A stretch of DNA of 64,000 nucleotides from the NCBI GenBank assembly GCA_001914695.1, contig MNCZ01000099.1, positions 1 to 64,000 on the forward strand, given 5' to 3'. This document shows, in pieces, positions 7,174 to 15,653 of this stretch. Source of the DNA: Gammaproteobacteria bacterium 13_2_20CM_66_19 (GTDB lineage Bacteria; Pseudomonadota; Gammaproteobacteria; Steroidobacterales; Steroidobacteraceae). Numbering within the stretch: the stretch's first letter is position 1; every line of letters begins with the position of its first letter. Below the pieces are notes generated by a model. The model saw only the letters and a program-made list of their open reading frames with translations, was not told the DNA's origin and ran no database searches. A program made the position numbers and the translations under genes.

Positions 7174-10005
7174 CTAGGCCGCGCCCAAGGCCTGGCGGCG
7201 CGCCGCCTTGAGCGCCTTGAACCGTCCGGTCGCGGACAGCTCCTCCGCCGCCGCCTGCGCGGTCCACAGTGCAGTGCGCCGCGCGACGAACGGGCTCTTC
7301 GCGAGCTCCTCGAGGGTGCCGGCCTTGGCGAACAGGAACCCCTGACCGGCGACGCACCCGAGCGCGAGAAGCGCCCCGACTTGCGGATCGAGCTCGATCC
7401 CCTCCGCCACCGTATCCAGCCCGAGCGTCTCGCCGAGCGTGATGACCGCGCGCGCAAGCTCCGGACCGTTGTCGGAGCTCGTCAGGCGGCTCACGAACGA
7501 GCGATCGATCTTCAGGATGTCGATCGGGAAGCGGTGCAGGTAGGAGAGCGACGAGTACCCGGTTCCGAAATCGTCGATCGCGAGGCGCACCCCGACCTCC
7601 TTCAGGCGCATGAAGCGCTCGAGATTCGCGTCGGTGTTGTACATGATCGTGCTCTCGGTGAGCTCGATGACGAGATTGCCCGGCTCGAGCCCGGACTCGT
7701 GCAACGCCTGAGCGACATCGCGCTCCAGCTCGCCGTGCTGCAGGTGGCCTCCGGAGATGTTCACCGCGAGCCGCAGCCCGTGCCCCCCGGCGATCGAGGT
7801 GCGCCAGGCGCAGAATTCCCGGCAGGCCTGGCGCAGCACCCAGCGCCCGAGCTTGATGATCTGCCCGCATTCCTCCGCCACCTGGATGAAGCGCGCGGGC
7901 ATCAACACGCCGGCCTCCGGATGCCGCCAGCGAACCAGCGCCTCGACCCCGAGGAGGCTTCGCGTGCCGAGGTCGATGATCGGCTGATACTCGACGAAGA
8001 ACTCCTGGTTGGTGAGCGCCCGGCTGATGTCCGCCTCGAGCCGCATGCGCTCGTGCAGCACATCCTGCATCTGCGGCTGAAAGGTGACATGGCGGTTCTT
8101 GCCCGCCGCCTTGGCGTGGTACATGGCGATGTCCGCCTTGCTGAGCAGCGCCTCGGCGCTCGAGTCCGGAACGGACAGCGCGACGCCGACGCTCGCCGCC
8201 ACCCGCAGCTCGGCGCGATCGAGCTGAAATGGCAGCTCGAGCGCGTCGATCAGCGCGTCGGCCAGATGCTGCACCTCGGCGGCCGTCGCGATCCCCTCCA
8301 CCAGAATCGCAAACTCGTCGCCGCCGAGCCGCGCCACGGTGTCGGACGAGCGCGTGGTCTTCACGATGCGCTGCGCGACCGCCTGCAGCAGCCGGTCGCC
8401 TGCGTCATGGCCGAGGGAATCGTTGATGTTCTTGAAGTTGTCGAGGTCGAGGAACATGACCGCGACCGAGCTGTGGCCGCGCTGGGCGAGGGTCACCGCG
8501 TGCTGCACCCGATCGCGGAACAGGTTGCGATTGGCGAGCAGCGTCAGGGGATCATGGAACGCGAGCTGCCGCAGCTGCTCCTCGAGCGCCTTGCGCTCGC
8601 TGATGTCGCGGAAATTGAGCGCCAGCCCCTCGACCGCCGGATCCTGCATGAGATTGCTGCCGACGCTCTCGATCACGCAGCGCTCGTCCTTGCGCTGAAT
8701 GCGCAACTCGATCGGGCCCACGGTCCCCGAGGGTATGGCGGCGACTTCGTGCAGGAACATGCGCAGTCGCTCGCCGTCCTCCCCGCCCCAGAACTCGGGA
8801 AGGTTCCTGCCGGTGATCTGCTCGGGCCTGAGGCCGAGCGTGCGCTCGGCGGCGGGCGAGGCAAAGCGCACGACCCCGTCCGCGGTGACGATCATGATGA
8901 CGTCGGAGGCGTTGGCGATCAGCGATGCGTAACGCTCTTCGACCAGGCGCGCCGCGCGGCGCTCGCGCACCAGGGCGTCGCCCCGCAGCAGCACGCCCTG
9001 CCGCACCATGAGGAGCAGCATCAGGCCGAAGACGATCATGGTCATGACGGTCGCGGGGCCGGCGACGGCGCCGCGGCTGAAGTACGCCAGCACCAGGAAG
9101 GCGGCCAGCATCGCGGCAAAGGGGAGCGACCGTGCCAGGGTGTCGGACGTGTTCGCCACGGCGCGCACCGGCACCGCGGCGCGGCGTATCTGAGCGCGGC
9201 CGGCGGCGGCGAGCGGCAGATTGCAGGCGAGGTAGAGCACGTCCTGCAGGTCGCCCGGCAGATAGTAGCCGCGCACCTTGGCGAGCGACCAGAGGATGTC
9301 GGCGAGGAACATCGTGGCAAAACCGCCGAGCAGCAGCACCGGCACTTGCCAGCCGCCTTCGCTGCCCGCGCCGGCGAGCAGCACCACCCCGAGCATCAGC
9401 AGCAGGATGCAGTCGAAGGCGAGGTAGGCCTGGCTCAGCGTTTCCTTCAGCAGGCCCAGCTGGACGTGCGCGGCCGCAGGGTGGATCACCAGGAACCAGA
9501 AGAGCGCGCCGAAGCCGACGGTGAATATCGCGGCATCGAGCGACAGCTGGACCCACGGCACGCGCACGGCAGCGGCGCGGATCATGTAGAGCGCCGCGGC
9601 CCCGAGCGTCAGATAGAAGGCGCAGAAGAAGAAGTCGGCGGGACCCGGAAAAGGATCGCGGCCCCGCAGCCACGAGACCGCGCCGATCGCAACACCGACG
9701 AAATAAAGACCCAGCGAGAGGGTAAGCCAGAGCCACGCGCCTCGTAGCGTCCCCCGCGCGGTATGGCGCACCACGGCGTAGGCGAAGACGACGGACGCCA
9801 GCTGAGCCGGCACATCGGAGAGCAGTCCGACGTAATGGGTGACCCGCGGTCCGCCGAGCCCCGTGAGCATCCAGAGACTGCCCGCAACGACGTAGACCGC
9901 GAGAGCGAGCAGGAGTCCGCCAACCCACCGTGGGGTGAGTCGCGGCTCGATCGTTTGTTCGGCGATAACTTCTGTGTCCACGTCGCGTATCTGGGACTGC
10001 CTCAC
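7174..10005 (-). CDS. Membrane PAS-GGDEF-EAL cyclic-di-GMP protein
   Basis: 943-residue signalling protein predicted to make and/or break cyclic di-GMP. The first ~330 residues hold about nine membrane helices. A PAS domain follows (around 365-480, starting RYASLIANASDVIMIV), then a GGDEF domain with intact RLGGDEFAIL, so diguanylate cyclase activity is possible, then an EAL domain with GVEALVRWRHPEAG, ELTESTIMYN, DDFGTGYSSLSYL and QGFLFAKA. The phosphodiesterase signature residues look intact. The start is GTG at 10005. The membrane part probably senses a ligand or membrane state, and the PAS domain may bind heme, flavin or another small molecule. Which activity dominates cannot be told from sequence. 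Confidence 0.95.
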   Translation of the reverse strand: MRQSQIRDVDTEVIAEQTIEPRLTPRWVGGLLLALAVYVVAGSLWMLTGLGGPRVTHYVGLLSDVPAQLASVVFAYAVVRHTARGTLRGAWLWLTLSLGLYFVGVAIGAVSWLRGRDPFPGPADFFFCAFYLTLGAAALYMIRAAAVRVPWVQLSLDAAIFTVGFGALFWFLVIHPAAAHVQLGLLKETLSQAYLAFDCILLLMLGVVLLAGAGSEGGWQVPVLLLGGFATMFLADILWSLAKVRGYYLPGDLQDVLYLACNLPLAAAGRAQIRRAAVPVRAVANTSDTLARSLPFAAMLAAFLVLAYFSRGAVAGPATVMTMIVFGLMLLLMVRQGVLLRGDALVRERRAARLVEERYASLIANASDVIMIVTADGVVRFASPAAERTLGLRPEQITGRNLPEFWGGEDGERLRMFLHEVAAIPSGTVGPIELRIQRKDERCVIESVGSNLMQDPAVEGLALNFRDISERKALEEQLRQLAFHDPLTLLANRNLFRDRVQHAVTLAQRGHSSVAVMFLDLDNFKNINDSLGHDAGDRLLQAVAQRIVKTTRSSDTVARLGGDEFAILVEGIATAAEVQHLADALIDALELPFQLDRAELRVAASVGVALSVPDSSAEALLSKADIAMYHAKAAGKNRHVTFQPQMQDVLHERMRLEADISRALTNQEFFVEYQPIIDLGTRSLLGVEALVRWRHPEAGVLMPARFIQVAEECGQIIKLGRWVLRQACREFCAWRTSIAGGHGLRLAVNISGGHLQHGELERDVAQALHESGLEPGNLVIELTESTIMYNTDANLERFMRLKEVGVRLAIDDFGTGYSSLSYLHRFPIDILKIDRSFVSRLTSSDNGPELARAVITLGETLGLDTVAEGIELDPQVGALLALGCVAGQGFLFAKAGTLEELAKSPFVARRTALWTAQAAAEELSATGRFKALKAARRQALGAA

Positions 10006-10252
10006 CTGCCGACGGGCAGGGCGGACCGCCGACGAGCCGGCCGCCGCAGGGGCGAATTTGAGCGCAAATTGCCGGAGCGGCCAGCGACGGAACCCTCCGG
10101 CGTGACGCAGTTCCCGCGGGAGGTGAAGAAGTGTGCGCTGCGTTCACGGCGCGCGTCGCGCCCGGAAGCGCCCGGTGCACGGGCTCGGGCAATTCCCTTC
10201 CGGGGTGCGCCGGCCATAGAATCGGGTGCGGACACGGACCCACGGCGGCACG

Positions 10253-10849
10253 ATGGTGTTTCTTCACGGCTTGCTCGACCGACTGCTGGTGGTGTGCGCG
10301 GTGGTCGCCGGCGGTCTCGTCCCGGGTTTCATTGCGCAGTATCGGCAGCGCCTCGGCGGCCGCCTCGATCAGGCGCGGCTCGACCTCGAGCCCTGGCAGA
10401 GGCTCGCCGACCAGTTCCATCACGGCGATATCCGGACGTTGATCCAATATCATCTGGACAGCGGCGACGCGAAGTTTCACGCCGAGGGCGCCGTGATCCG
10501 CTCGCTGGTCGACACCGTGCACCAGCTGCAGAGCGCCGTCGATGCGCTGCACGGGAGCCTCGTTCGACAGGTCGGGTATCTGCTGCTGCACGCCGACCCA
10601 GATCTGGCGCGCGCGACCTTCAACGACTGGGTGCCGACCTTTGCGCTCTCCGCGGAGGGGATCGTGTTTGCGCTTGCGTTCGCGGCGGTGACCTGGCTCG
10701 TGTTTCAGGGCGCGTGGCGGCTCGCCGCTCTCGCCGGCCAAGGTCTCGCCGGTCGGGCCAGCGCCTCGCCCGACGAACCGATTCCTCAGCCGAGGCGCCT
10801 CAGCCCGGGGGACGGTCGCCCGCGAAACGGATCGCAGTGGCGCCGGTGA
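10253..10849 (+). CDS. DUF2937 family membrane protein
   Basis: 198-residue protein resembling DUF2937, a proteobacterial family of unknown function. It has one N-terminal hydrophobic segment (LLVVCAVVAGGLVPGF), a soluble middle with QYRQRLGGRLDQARLDLEP and heptad-like HQLQSAVDALHG, then DLARATFNDWVPTFALSAEG, the most characteristic family stretch, and a second membrane helix (IVFALAFAAVTWLVFQ). ATG at 10253 is preferred to an in-frame GTG at 10226 because it starts right before the hydrophobic helix. The ribosome-binding site is weak. The last 50 bases overlap the 3' end of the convergent lipoprotein gene. Confidence 0.75.
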   Translation: MVFLHGLLDRLLVVCAVVAGGLVPGFIAQYRQRLGGRLDQARLDLEPWQRLADQFHHGDIRTLIQYHLDSGDAKFHAEGAVIRSLVDTVHQLQSAVDALHGSLVRQVGYLLLHADPDLARATFNDWVPTFALSAEGIVFALAFAAVTWLVFQGAWRLAALAGQGLAGRASASPDEPIPQPRRLSPGDGRPRNGSQWRR

Positions 10850-11492
10850 TAGGACCCACGGTCGCCCGCTCGCTGACGTAGAGCTCGACCTCGCGCTCGA
10901 AACGCAGGTTCCCCTGGACCACCGCGCCGGGGCCGATCACGATACGGGGCTTGCGCGGCCGGCTCGAGGACCCGCCAAACCAGCCACCGGGCTCGTGCAC
11001 GAGAATGCCGCCCTCGACGCGCGACTCCCCGCTGAGGTCGATGTCCCCTCCAACCGTGCTCAGCCCGCCGCCCACGTGGGCGGTCTTGAGGGTGATCTGT
11101 CCGTTGACGTTCTTCAAGCCACCCCCCACATCGGCGCCGCTCTCGAGATCCATCGCGCCGTTCACGGAGGTGACCTCATGGCTCACGTGCGCCCCGGCAC
11201 CGAGCGTGACGTGACCGTTGACCGTGGTCACCGAATCCGCGGTGGCGTGCGCGCCGACATCGATCCCACCGTTCACGGTGCGGGCCGGTCCGACGGTCGC
11301 GCCGTCGTCGATCCGTATGGAGCCGTTGACGGTCCCGACGGCGCCGCTGTGCTGGCCCGCGGGCACATGGATCGAGCCGTTGACCGTGCCGGCCCCGCTC
11401 TCGGTCGCCGTCACGTCCCCGTTGACGCCGTCGCAGGCCGCGACCGCCATCGCCACCACGCCCAGCATGGCGAGCAGGCCATAACGCCACAT
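10800..11492 (-). CDS. Putative lipoprotein with V-N-G solenoid repeats
   Basis: 230-residue exported protein. The ATG at 11492 has a strong AGGAGG eight bases upstream; an upstream in-frame start would put 19 polar residues before the signal peptide and is rejected. The signal peptide ends in VAAC, an approximate lipobox, so lipidation is likely but not certain. The body carries seven V-N-G or V-G-G turns (TVNGSI, TVNGGI, TVNGHV, SVNGAM, NVNGQI, TVGGDI) spaced 18-19 residues apart, as expected for one coil of a beta-solenoid. The C-terminal ~70 residues depart from the repeat and contain a Ser/Arg-rich loop. It resembles polymer-forming or DUF4097-like repeat proteins. Location is probably periplasm or outer membrane; the function is unknown. 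Confidence 0.7.
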   Translation of the reverse strand: MWRYGLLAMLGVVAMAVAACDGVNGDVTATESGAGTVNGSIHVPAGQHSGAVGTVNGSIRIDDGATVGPARTVNGGIDVGAHATADSVTTVNGHVTLGAGAHVSHEVTSVNGAMDLESGADVGGGLKNVNGQITLKTAHVGGGLSTVGGDIDLSGESRVEGGILVHEPGGWFGGSSSRPRKPRIVIGPGAVVQGNLRFEREVELYVSERATVGPITGATAIRFAGDRPPG

Positions 11493-11594
11493 GTTGGTTT
11501 CCTCCTGAGACGTGAGCGGGCCGCGGACTCGGTCAACAGCGCCGGCCAACGGTCCCGGGCCGTGCTGCGAGAGGCGCGATTCTTATTTTACATG

Positions 11595-11660
11595 ACTTCG
11601 GCTCATGACCGGCTTCACTTCGGCTCGCGAACGCCTTCACTTCGGCTCATCAACGGCTTC
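11595..11660. repeat. Three tandem 22-bp repeats
   Basis: Three head-to-tail units of exactly 22 bp (11595-11616, 11617-11638, 11639-11660). Each starts ACTTCGGCTC and ends in CTTC; units differ at a few positions in the second half. The array lies between the lipoprotein start and the stop of the GNAT gene, with the last unit ending five bases before that stop on the opposite face. No gene is supported through it. Confidence 0.9.
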
Positions 11661-11665
11661 GCGCC

Positions 11666-12238
11666 TTACACGACTTCCGGCAACAGCAGCTCCATCTCGA
11701 TGATGGAGGGAGACGGCTGACCGGCTGCCGGGCGCATCCCGAGACGCTGCGCCAGGCGGAGCATGGGTACGTTGTCCGCGAAAGTGCTCACTGTCACGCG
11801 CACATAGCCGCGGAGCCGCGCGTATTCCAACAGCTGTCTCGCGAGCATCGTGGCAAGGCCGCGGCGCTGCCAGGTGTCGGCGACCGCCACCGAGAGCTCG
11901 CAGCTCAAGCTCCCGGGCGCTGCCGCGTAGCGTGCCACGCCGACGATGCGCTCGGCGCCCCCCTCGCCCGCCAGCGCAACCAAAGCCATCTGCGAGCGGT
12001 AATCGACCCGGACGAGCCGGTCGAGCGCCTCCGGGGAGAGCTCGCGAACCGCGCCCAGAAACCGGTTGTAGCGGGCGCGAGCGCTCAAGCCCGCAAGAAA
12101 TTCACGCTTGAGGTCCCGATCCGAGCCGCGGATCGGGCGAACGCGGCAGCTGCGTCCGCCGGCGAGCGTGAGCGTGGCCCCGTCGTGCACGGTGGCGGGG
12201 TCCGCGCCGTGCCAGCGCGACTGTGGGCTCCTACGCAC
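11666..12238 (-). CDS. GNAT family N-acetyltransferase
   Basis: 190-residue acetyl-CoA-dependent N-acetyltransferase. The fold is recognisable from VRPIRGSDRDLKREFLAGLS (strand 1-helix 1), LSCELSVAVADTWQRRGLATMLARQLLEYAR, which covers strand 4 and motif A with the Q-R-R-G-L-A pyrophosphate loop, and FADNVPMLRLAQRLGM (motif B). The GTG start at 12238 overlaps the stop of the upstream MFS gene by eight bases, so it is the last gene of the HAD-MFS-GNAT operon. The substrate is unknown; it may acetylate a small molecule handled by the same operon. Confidence 0.85.
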   Translation of the reverse strand: MRRSPQSRWHGADPATVHDGATLTLAGGRSCRVRPIRGSDRDLKREFLAGLSARARYNRFLGAVRELSPEALDRLVRVDYRSQMALVALAGEGGAERIVGVARYAAAPGSLSCELSVAVADTWQRRGLATMLARQLLEYARLRGYVRVTVSTFADNVPMLRLAQRLGMRPAAGQPSPSIIEMELLLPEVV

Positions 12239-13445
12239 TGGGGCCTCCCGATGCAGCCTGCTGCCGCCCCAGCGAGGAGGCGAAGACCGCCAGCCCTAAG
12301 ACCGCGAGCCCTGCCCCCACCCAGCCGGTGGAGGCCCAACCAAAGCCCGCCGTCACGGCGAGGCCGCCGAGCCAGGCGCCGAGCGCATTGGCGATGTTGA
12401 AGGCCGAATGGTTGAGGGCGGCCGCGAGCGTCTGCGCGTCCCCGGCCACGTCCATCAGTCGGGCCTGAAGGGCCGGCACCAGCGCCACCCCGCTCCCGAT
12501 CAGCAACACGGTCGGCACCGCGGCCCAGGCGCTGCGCACCACGACGCTGAAGAGACTCAAGACTAGGATGTTCCAGATCAGCACAGCACCGATCGTGCGC
12601 GTCAGCGACCGGTCCGCCAGCCATGATCCGACCAGGTTGCCGAGAATCATGCCGACGCCCAGGACCGCGAGCACGAGCGGAACCTGACGGGCCTCGAGTC
12701 CCGTGAGCTCGGTGAGAGTCGGCGTGATGTAGCTCACCACGGCGAACAGCCCCCCGAATCCCACCGAACCGACGCCGAGGGTGAGCCAGACCTGCCTGCG
12801 CGCGAGTGCGCCAAGCTCGCGTCGCGGGCTGGCGTCCGCAGCCGCCGGTGCCGGCGGCACCCAGCGCAGGATCAGGAGGCACGTCAGCGCACCGATCGAC
12901 CCCACCAGAGCGAAGCACGCACGCCAGCCGGATGCCTGTCCCACCCAGGTGGCGAGCGGCACCCCGAGGAGGGTCGCGCCGGTGAGCCCCAGCATCATGC
13001 GGCCGATCGCCCGGGTCCGCTCGGCAGCGGGCACCAGCGAGGCGGCGGTGAGCGCCGCCACGCCGAGGTAGGCGCCGTGCGGCACTCCGCTCAGGAATCG
13101 CCACGCGACGAGGGTGCCGTAGTCCGGCGACAGTGCGCTCGCGAAGTTACACCCGGCAAAGCAAGCGGCCAGCGCGATGAGCAGTGCTCTCCTGGGCGCG
13201 CGCGCGGCGAGCATCGCGATCAGCGGGGAGCCGAGCACCACGCCGAGTGCGTAGGCGCTGATCAGGTGCCCGGCGGCCGGCACGGACGCGCCGAGGTCGG
13301 ACGCGACGTCCGGCAGCAGCCCCATGATCGCGAACTCGCCCGTGCCGATGCCGAAGCCACCGAGCCCGAGCGCCAGCTCCGCCCACGCCGATGAGTGTCG
13401 AGGCGCGAGCTCGCGTGCAGCTGCGCCCGGGTCGGCGTCTCTCAC
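12231..13445 (-). CDS. MFS transporter, DHA1/AraJ-like exporter
   Basis: 404-residue 12-helix major facilitator. The N-terminus shows GFGIGTGEFAIMGLLPDVA, typical of the AraJ/YdhP sugar or drug efflux group, followed by AYALGVVLGSPLIAMLAARAPRRALLI with a motif A-like loop and GVPHGAYLGVAALTAASLVP. The start is GTG at 13445, seven bases after the stop of the HAD gene. AraJ-type proteins usually export sugars or related small molecules, which would suit control by an AraR-like regulator; this is inference. Confidence 0.85.
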   Translation of the reverse strand: MRDADPGAAARELAPRHSSAWAELALGLGGFGIGTGEFAIMGLLPDVASDLGASVPAAGHLISAYALGVVLGSPLIAMLAARAPRRALLIALAACFAGCNFASALSPDYGTLVAWRFLSGVPHGAYLGVAALTAASLVPAAERTRAIGRMMLGLTGATLLGVPLATWVGQASGWRACFALVGSIGALTCLLILRWVPPAPAAADASPRRELGALARRQVWLTLGVGSVGFGGLFAVVSYITPTLTELTGLEARQVPLVLAVLGVGMILGNLVGSWLADRSLTRTIGAVLIWNILVLSLFSVVVRSAWAAVPTVLLIGSGVALVPALQARLMDVAGDAQTLAAALNHSAFNIANALGAWLGGLAVTAGFGWASTGWVGAGLAVLGLAVFASSLGRQQAASGGPSA

Positions 13446-13452
13446 GGTGCCC

Positions 13453-14295
13453 TCAGCCGACCGCCTGGGACGATCGCAGCGGCGTGACGTGGGCGGGCGG
13501 GCCTGCCTCGTCGATCTTCACGCGATCCATGCGCGCTCGTTCCCATCCCTCGAGCGTGAGTCCGCGCAGCTCGAACAAGGCGCGGATTTCGCTCACCGGC
13601 CAGGCGAGCACCTGCTCGAGCAGCGGCACGACGATGCCGAAGGCGTTGTCGCTCAGGACGGTGCTCCGGGCAATCCTCGCGAGCTGTCGGTTTTCCGAAA
13701 CCGCGATGGTGAAGCCGTCGCGGCTGTTCACGTGGAGCATCACGTGCACGTCCGAGCTGCCGTCGCCGACGTAGACGGTGCGGTTGGCTGTCACGCCGAG
13801 TCGCTCCTCGAGCTCTTCCAGCACCGCGACCTTGCCGTAGCCGGCCGGCACCCTCGTGATCGCGCGCACCTCGCCCGACGTCGGGTCGTAATCGAACTCG
13901 GTGCCGTGGATGTGCTCGGGCGGCACGATCCCGGAGAGCGCCGAGACGGCGATCTCCCGCGGGGCCGCCGAGACCACGGCGAAGGAGAACCGGCAGCCCG
14001 TGATGCCCTGCTGCAGGAACTCCATCAGCGCCGCGATCCCGTGGCGCAGGTGTGCACGGCGTCCGGCCTCGATGAGGTGCTCGCGCCGCACGCCGCGAAA
14101 CTCGGGATCGTGGCGGATGAGATAAGCGAGCTCTGCGCCCTGCTGCACGAGGTGGCTCGAGGCGAGGCCCGTGACTTTCTCCTTGAAGGCGCGGACGCCG
14201 AGCAGCTCGGCCAGCACCTCCCCCGAATCATTGAAGCTCAGGGTCTGGTCGAAGTCCGATGCGATCAGGTAATGCCGCAGTGGTGACGGTTTCAA
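13453..14295 (-). CDS. HAD superfamily phosphatase-like hydrolase
   Basis: 280-residue haloacid dehalogenase-like protein, probably a phosphatase. Motif I is D14-F-D16-Q-T (ASDFDQTLSF), with the nucleophile and general acid; motif II is VVSAAP; motif IV is YVGDGSSDVHVM with the Mg-binding aspartates. The helical insertion after motif I resembles the phosphoserine phosphatase-type cap. I place the start at TTG 14295 because GGAGG lies five bases before it and the protein then opens five residues before strand 1; a longer frame to 14385 also starts with TTG but has no ribosome site. It is the first gene of an operon with an MFS exporter and a GNAT protein, and a 22-bp palindrome lies 37 bases upstream. 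Confidence 0.8.
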   Translation of the reverse strand: MKPSPLRHYLIASDFDQTLSFNDSGEVLAELLGVRAFKEKVTGLASSHLVQQGAELAYLIRHDPEFRGVRREHLIEAGRRAHLRHGIAALMEFLQQGITGCRFSFAVVSAAPREIAVSALSGIVPPEHIHGTEFDYDPTSGEVRAITRVPAGYGKVAVLEELEERLGVTANRTVYVGDGSSDVHVMLHVNSRDGFTIAVSENRQLARIARSTVLSDNAFGIVVPLLEQVLAWPVSEIRALFELRGLTLEGWERARMDRVKIDEAGPPAHVTPLRSSQAVG

Positions 14296-14331
14296 GAGTC
14301 CCTCCTCGAGCACGAGTAGTTGAGTCCCAGG

Positions 14332-14353
14332 CAAAGCTGGTATATCTGCTTTG
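14332..14353. promoter_or_regulatory. Palindromic operator candidate A
   Basis: 22-bp imperfect palindrome with outer arms CAAAG and CTTTG; 9 of 11 positions are symmetric. It shares 16 of 22 bases with site B. It lies just upstream of the HAD gene, so binding would be expected to control the HAD-MFS-GNAT operon. A plus-strand TTGACA overlaps its right end at 14351-14356. Confidence 0.65.
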
Positions 14354-14433
14354 ACAGTTGCGGCAATCCAATGTTCTCCTAGCAAGAAGCACGCCGTCAG
14401 GTAAACATTAGCATATGCATTGAAACAACGCTC

Positions 14434-14455
14434 TCAAGCTGATATATCTACTTGA
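14434..14455. promoter_or_regulatory. Palindromic operator candidate B
   Basis: 22-bp imperfect palindrome with arms TCAAG and CTTGA around a perfect GATATATC core; 9 of 11 positions are symmetric. It ends two bases before the ATG of the GntR-LacI regulator, so it would fit autorepression. The centre lies 102 bp from that of site A. Confidence 0.65.
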
Positions 14456-14457
14456 GA

Positions 14458-15576
14458 ATGCCAGCTCCCGCTTCCCGCTCCATACCGAAGTATTCGCAGG
14501 TTTATTCGGCTCTTAGGCGCGACATCGAGTCGGGCCGCTGGCGCGAGGAGACGAAGCTGCCGAGCGAGGTCGATCTGGTGCGCCAATTCGGGGTGTCACG
14601 CATCACCGTCACCCGCGCCGTGAGGGAGCTGCAGGCGGCCGGGCTGGTGCAGCGGGTCGCCGGATCCGGCACCTTCGTGAAGCGCTCGCGCACCACGCTT
14701 GGGCAGTCCTTCGGTCTTCTGATCCCGGATCTCGGCGAGACCGAGATCTTCGAGCCGATCTGTCAGGGCATGATGGCGTCCCCGCTCGCGCGCGCTCATG
14801 CGCTGGTCTGGGGAAGCGCGGCGACCGAGGCAGCCTCCAATGAGGCGCGCGCGCTGAGCCTGTGCCGGCAATACATCGAGCGCGGCGTGTCGGGCGTGTT
14901 CTTCGCGCCGGTCGAGCTCACGCCCTCCAAGGACGAGGTGAATCGCGGCATCCTGCGCGCGCTCGACGAGGCACGGATCCCGGTCGTGCTGCTCGATCGT
15001 CCGGTCGTGCCCTACCCCCAGAACTCGCAGCATGATCTGGTGGGCATCGACAATCGCCGTGCGGGTTACGTGATCACCGAGCATCTGCTGAATCTCGGCT
15101 GTCGGCGTATCGTCTTCGTCGGCCTTCCGCACGCAGCCGCGACCGTCAATGCGCGCGAGGCCGGGTATCGCGAGGCTCTCTACGCGCACAAGGTGTCCTT
15201 CGGGCGCGCTTCGCTGCAGCGCCTCGATCCCGAGGACGTAACCGCAGTCAGGAAGCTGCTGGAATCGATGCGTCCCGACGGCATCGTGTGCGCCAACGAT
15301 CGCACTGCCGGACGGCTGCTACATTCGATCAGGCAGCTCCGGCACCGCGTGCCCGAGGACATCCGCCTGGTCGGCATCGATGACGTCGAGTACGCGCGGC
15401 TGCTGCCGGTTCCACTCTCGACGCTGCGCCAGCCGACGCATCAGATCGGCGAACTCGCACTCGCGCTCATGCTGGAGCGGATCGCGCGGCCCACCCTGCC
15501 ACCGCGCGAAGTGCGGCTCGGCTGCGAGCTGATCGTGCGCGAGTCCTGCGGCGCCGCGATGGCTCGCGGCCGCTGA
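14458..15576 (+). CDS. AraR-like regulator: GntR DNA-binding + LacI-type sensor
   Basis: 372-residue transcription regulator with an unusual but known architecture. Residues ~10-75 are a GntR winged helix (LPSEVDLVRQFGVSRITVTRAVRELQ, then AGSGTFVK). Residues ~85-370 are a periplasmic-binding-type LacI/GalR sensor, with FGLLIPDLGE, VVLLDRPVVPYP, DNRRAGYVITEHLLNLGCRRIVFVG, PDGIVCANDRTAGRLLHSI and VGIDDVEYARLLPVPLSTLRQP. The best-known example is AraR of Bacillus, which senses arabinose. ATG 14458 is preferred to the TTG two codons upstream; neither has a clear ribosome site, and an operator candidate abuts the start. It probably represses itself and the divergent HAD-MFS-GNAT operon in response to a sugar-like ligand (inference). 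Confidence 0.9.
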   Translation: MPAPASRSIPKYSQVYSALRRDIESGRWREETKLPSEVDLVRQFGVSRITVTRAVRELQAAGLVQRVAGSGTFVKRSRTTLGQSFGLLIPDLGETEIFEPICQGMMASPLARAHALVWGSAATEAASNEARALSLCRQYIERGVSGVFFAPVELTPSKDEVNRGILRALDEARIPVVLLDRPVVPYPQNSQHDLVGIDNRRAGYVITEHLLNLGCRRIVFVGLPHAAATVNAREAGYREALYAHKVSFGRASLQRLDPEDVTAVRKLLESMRPDGIVCANDRTAGRLLHSIRQLRHRVPEDIRLVGIDDVEYARLLPVPLSTLRQPTHQIGELALALMLERIARPTLPPREVRLGCELIVRESCGAAMARGR

Positions 15577-15653
15577 GGCGCGTACCTGGATCCGAAGCGC
15601 GCCGGTGCTACTATTCGCCGCCTTCAGGCAAACCACGCGCGAGCGAGGTGCAT

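Noticed and set aside
11595-11660. A small CRISPR array
   Set aside because: Repeats are directly adjacent with no spacers and no cas genes are nearby.
14351-14356. TTGACA as a -35 box for the regulator gene
   Set aside because: No -10 at 16-18 bases downstream on the plus strand; it may simply be part of operator A.
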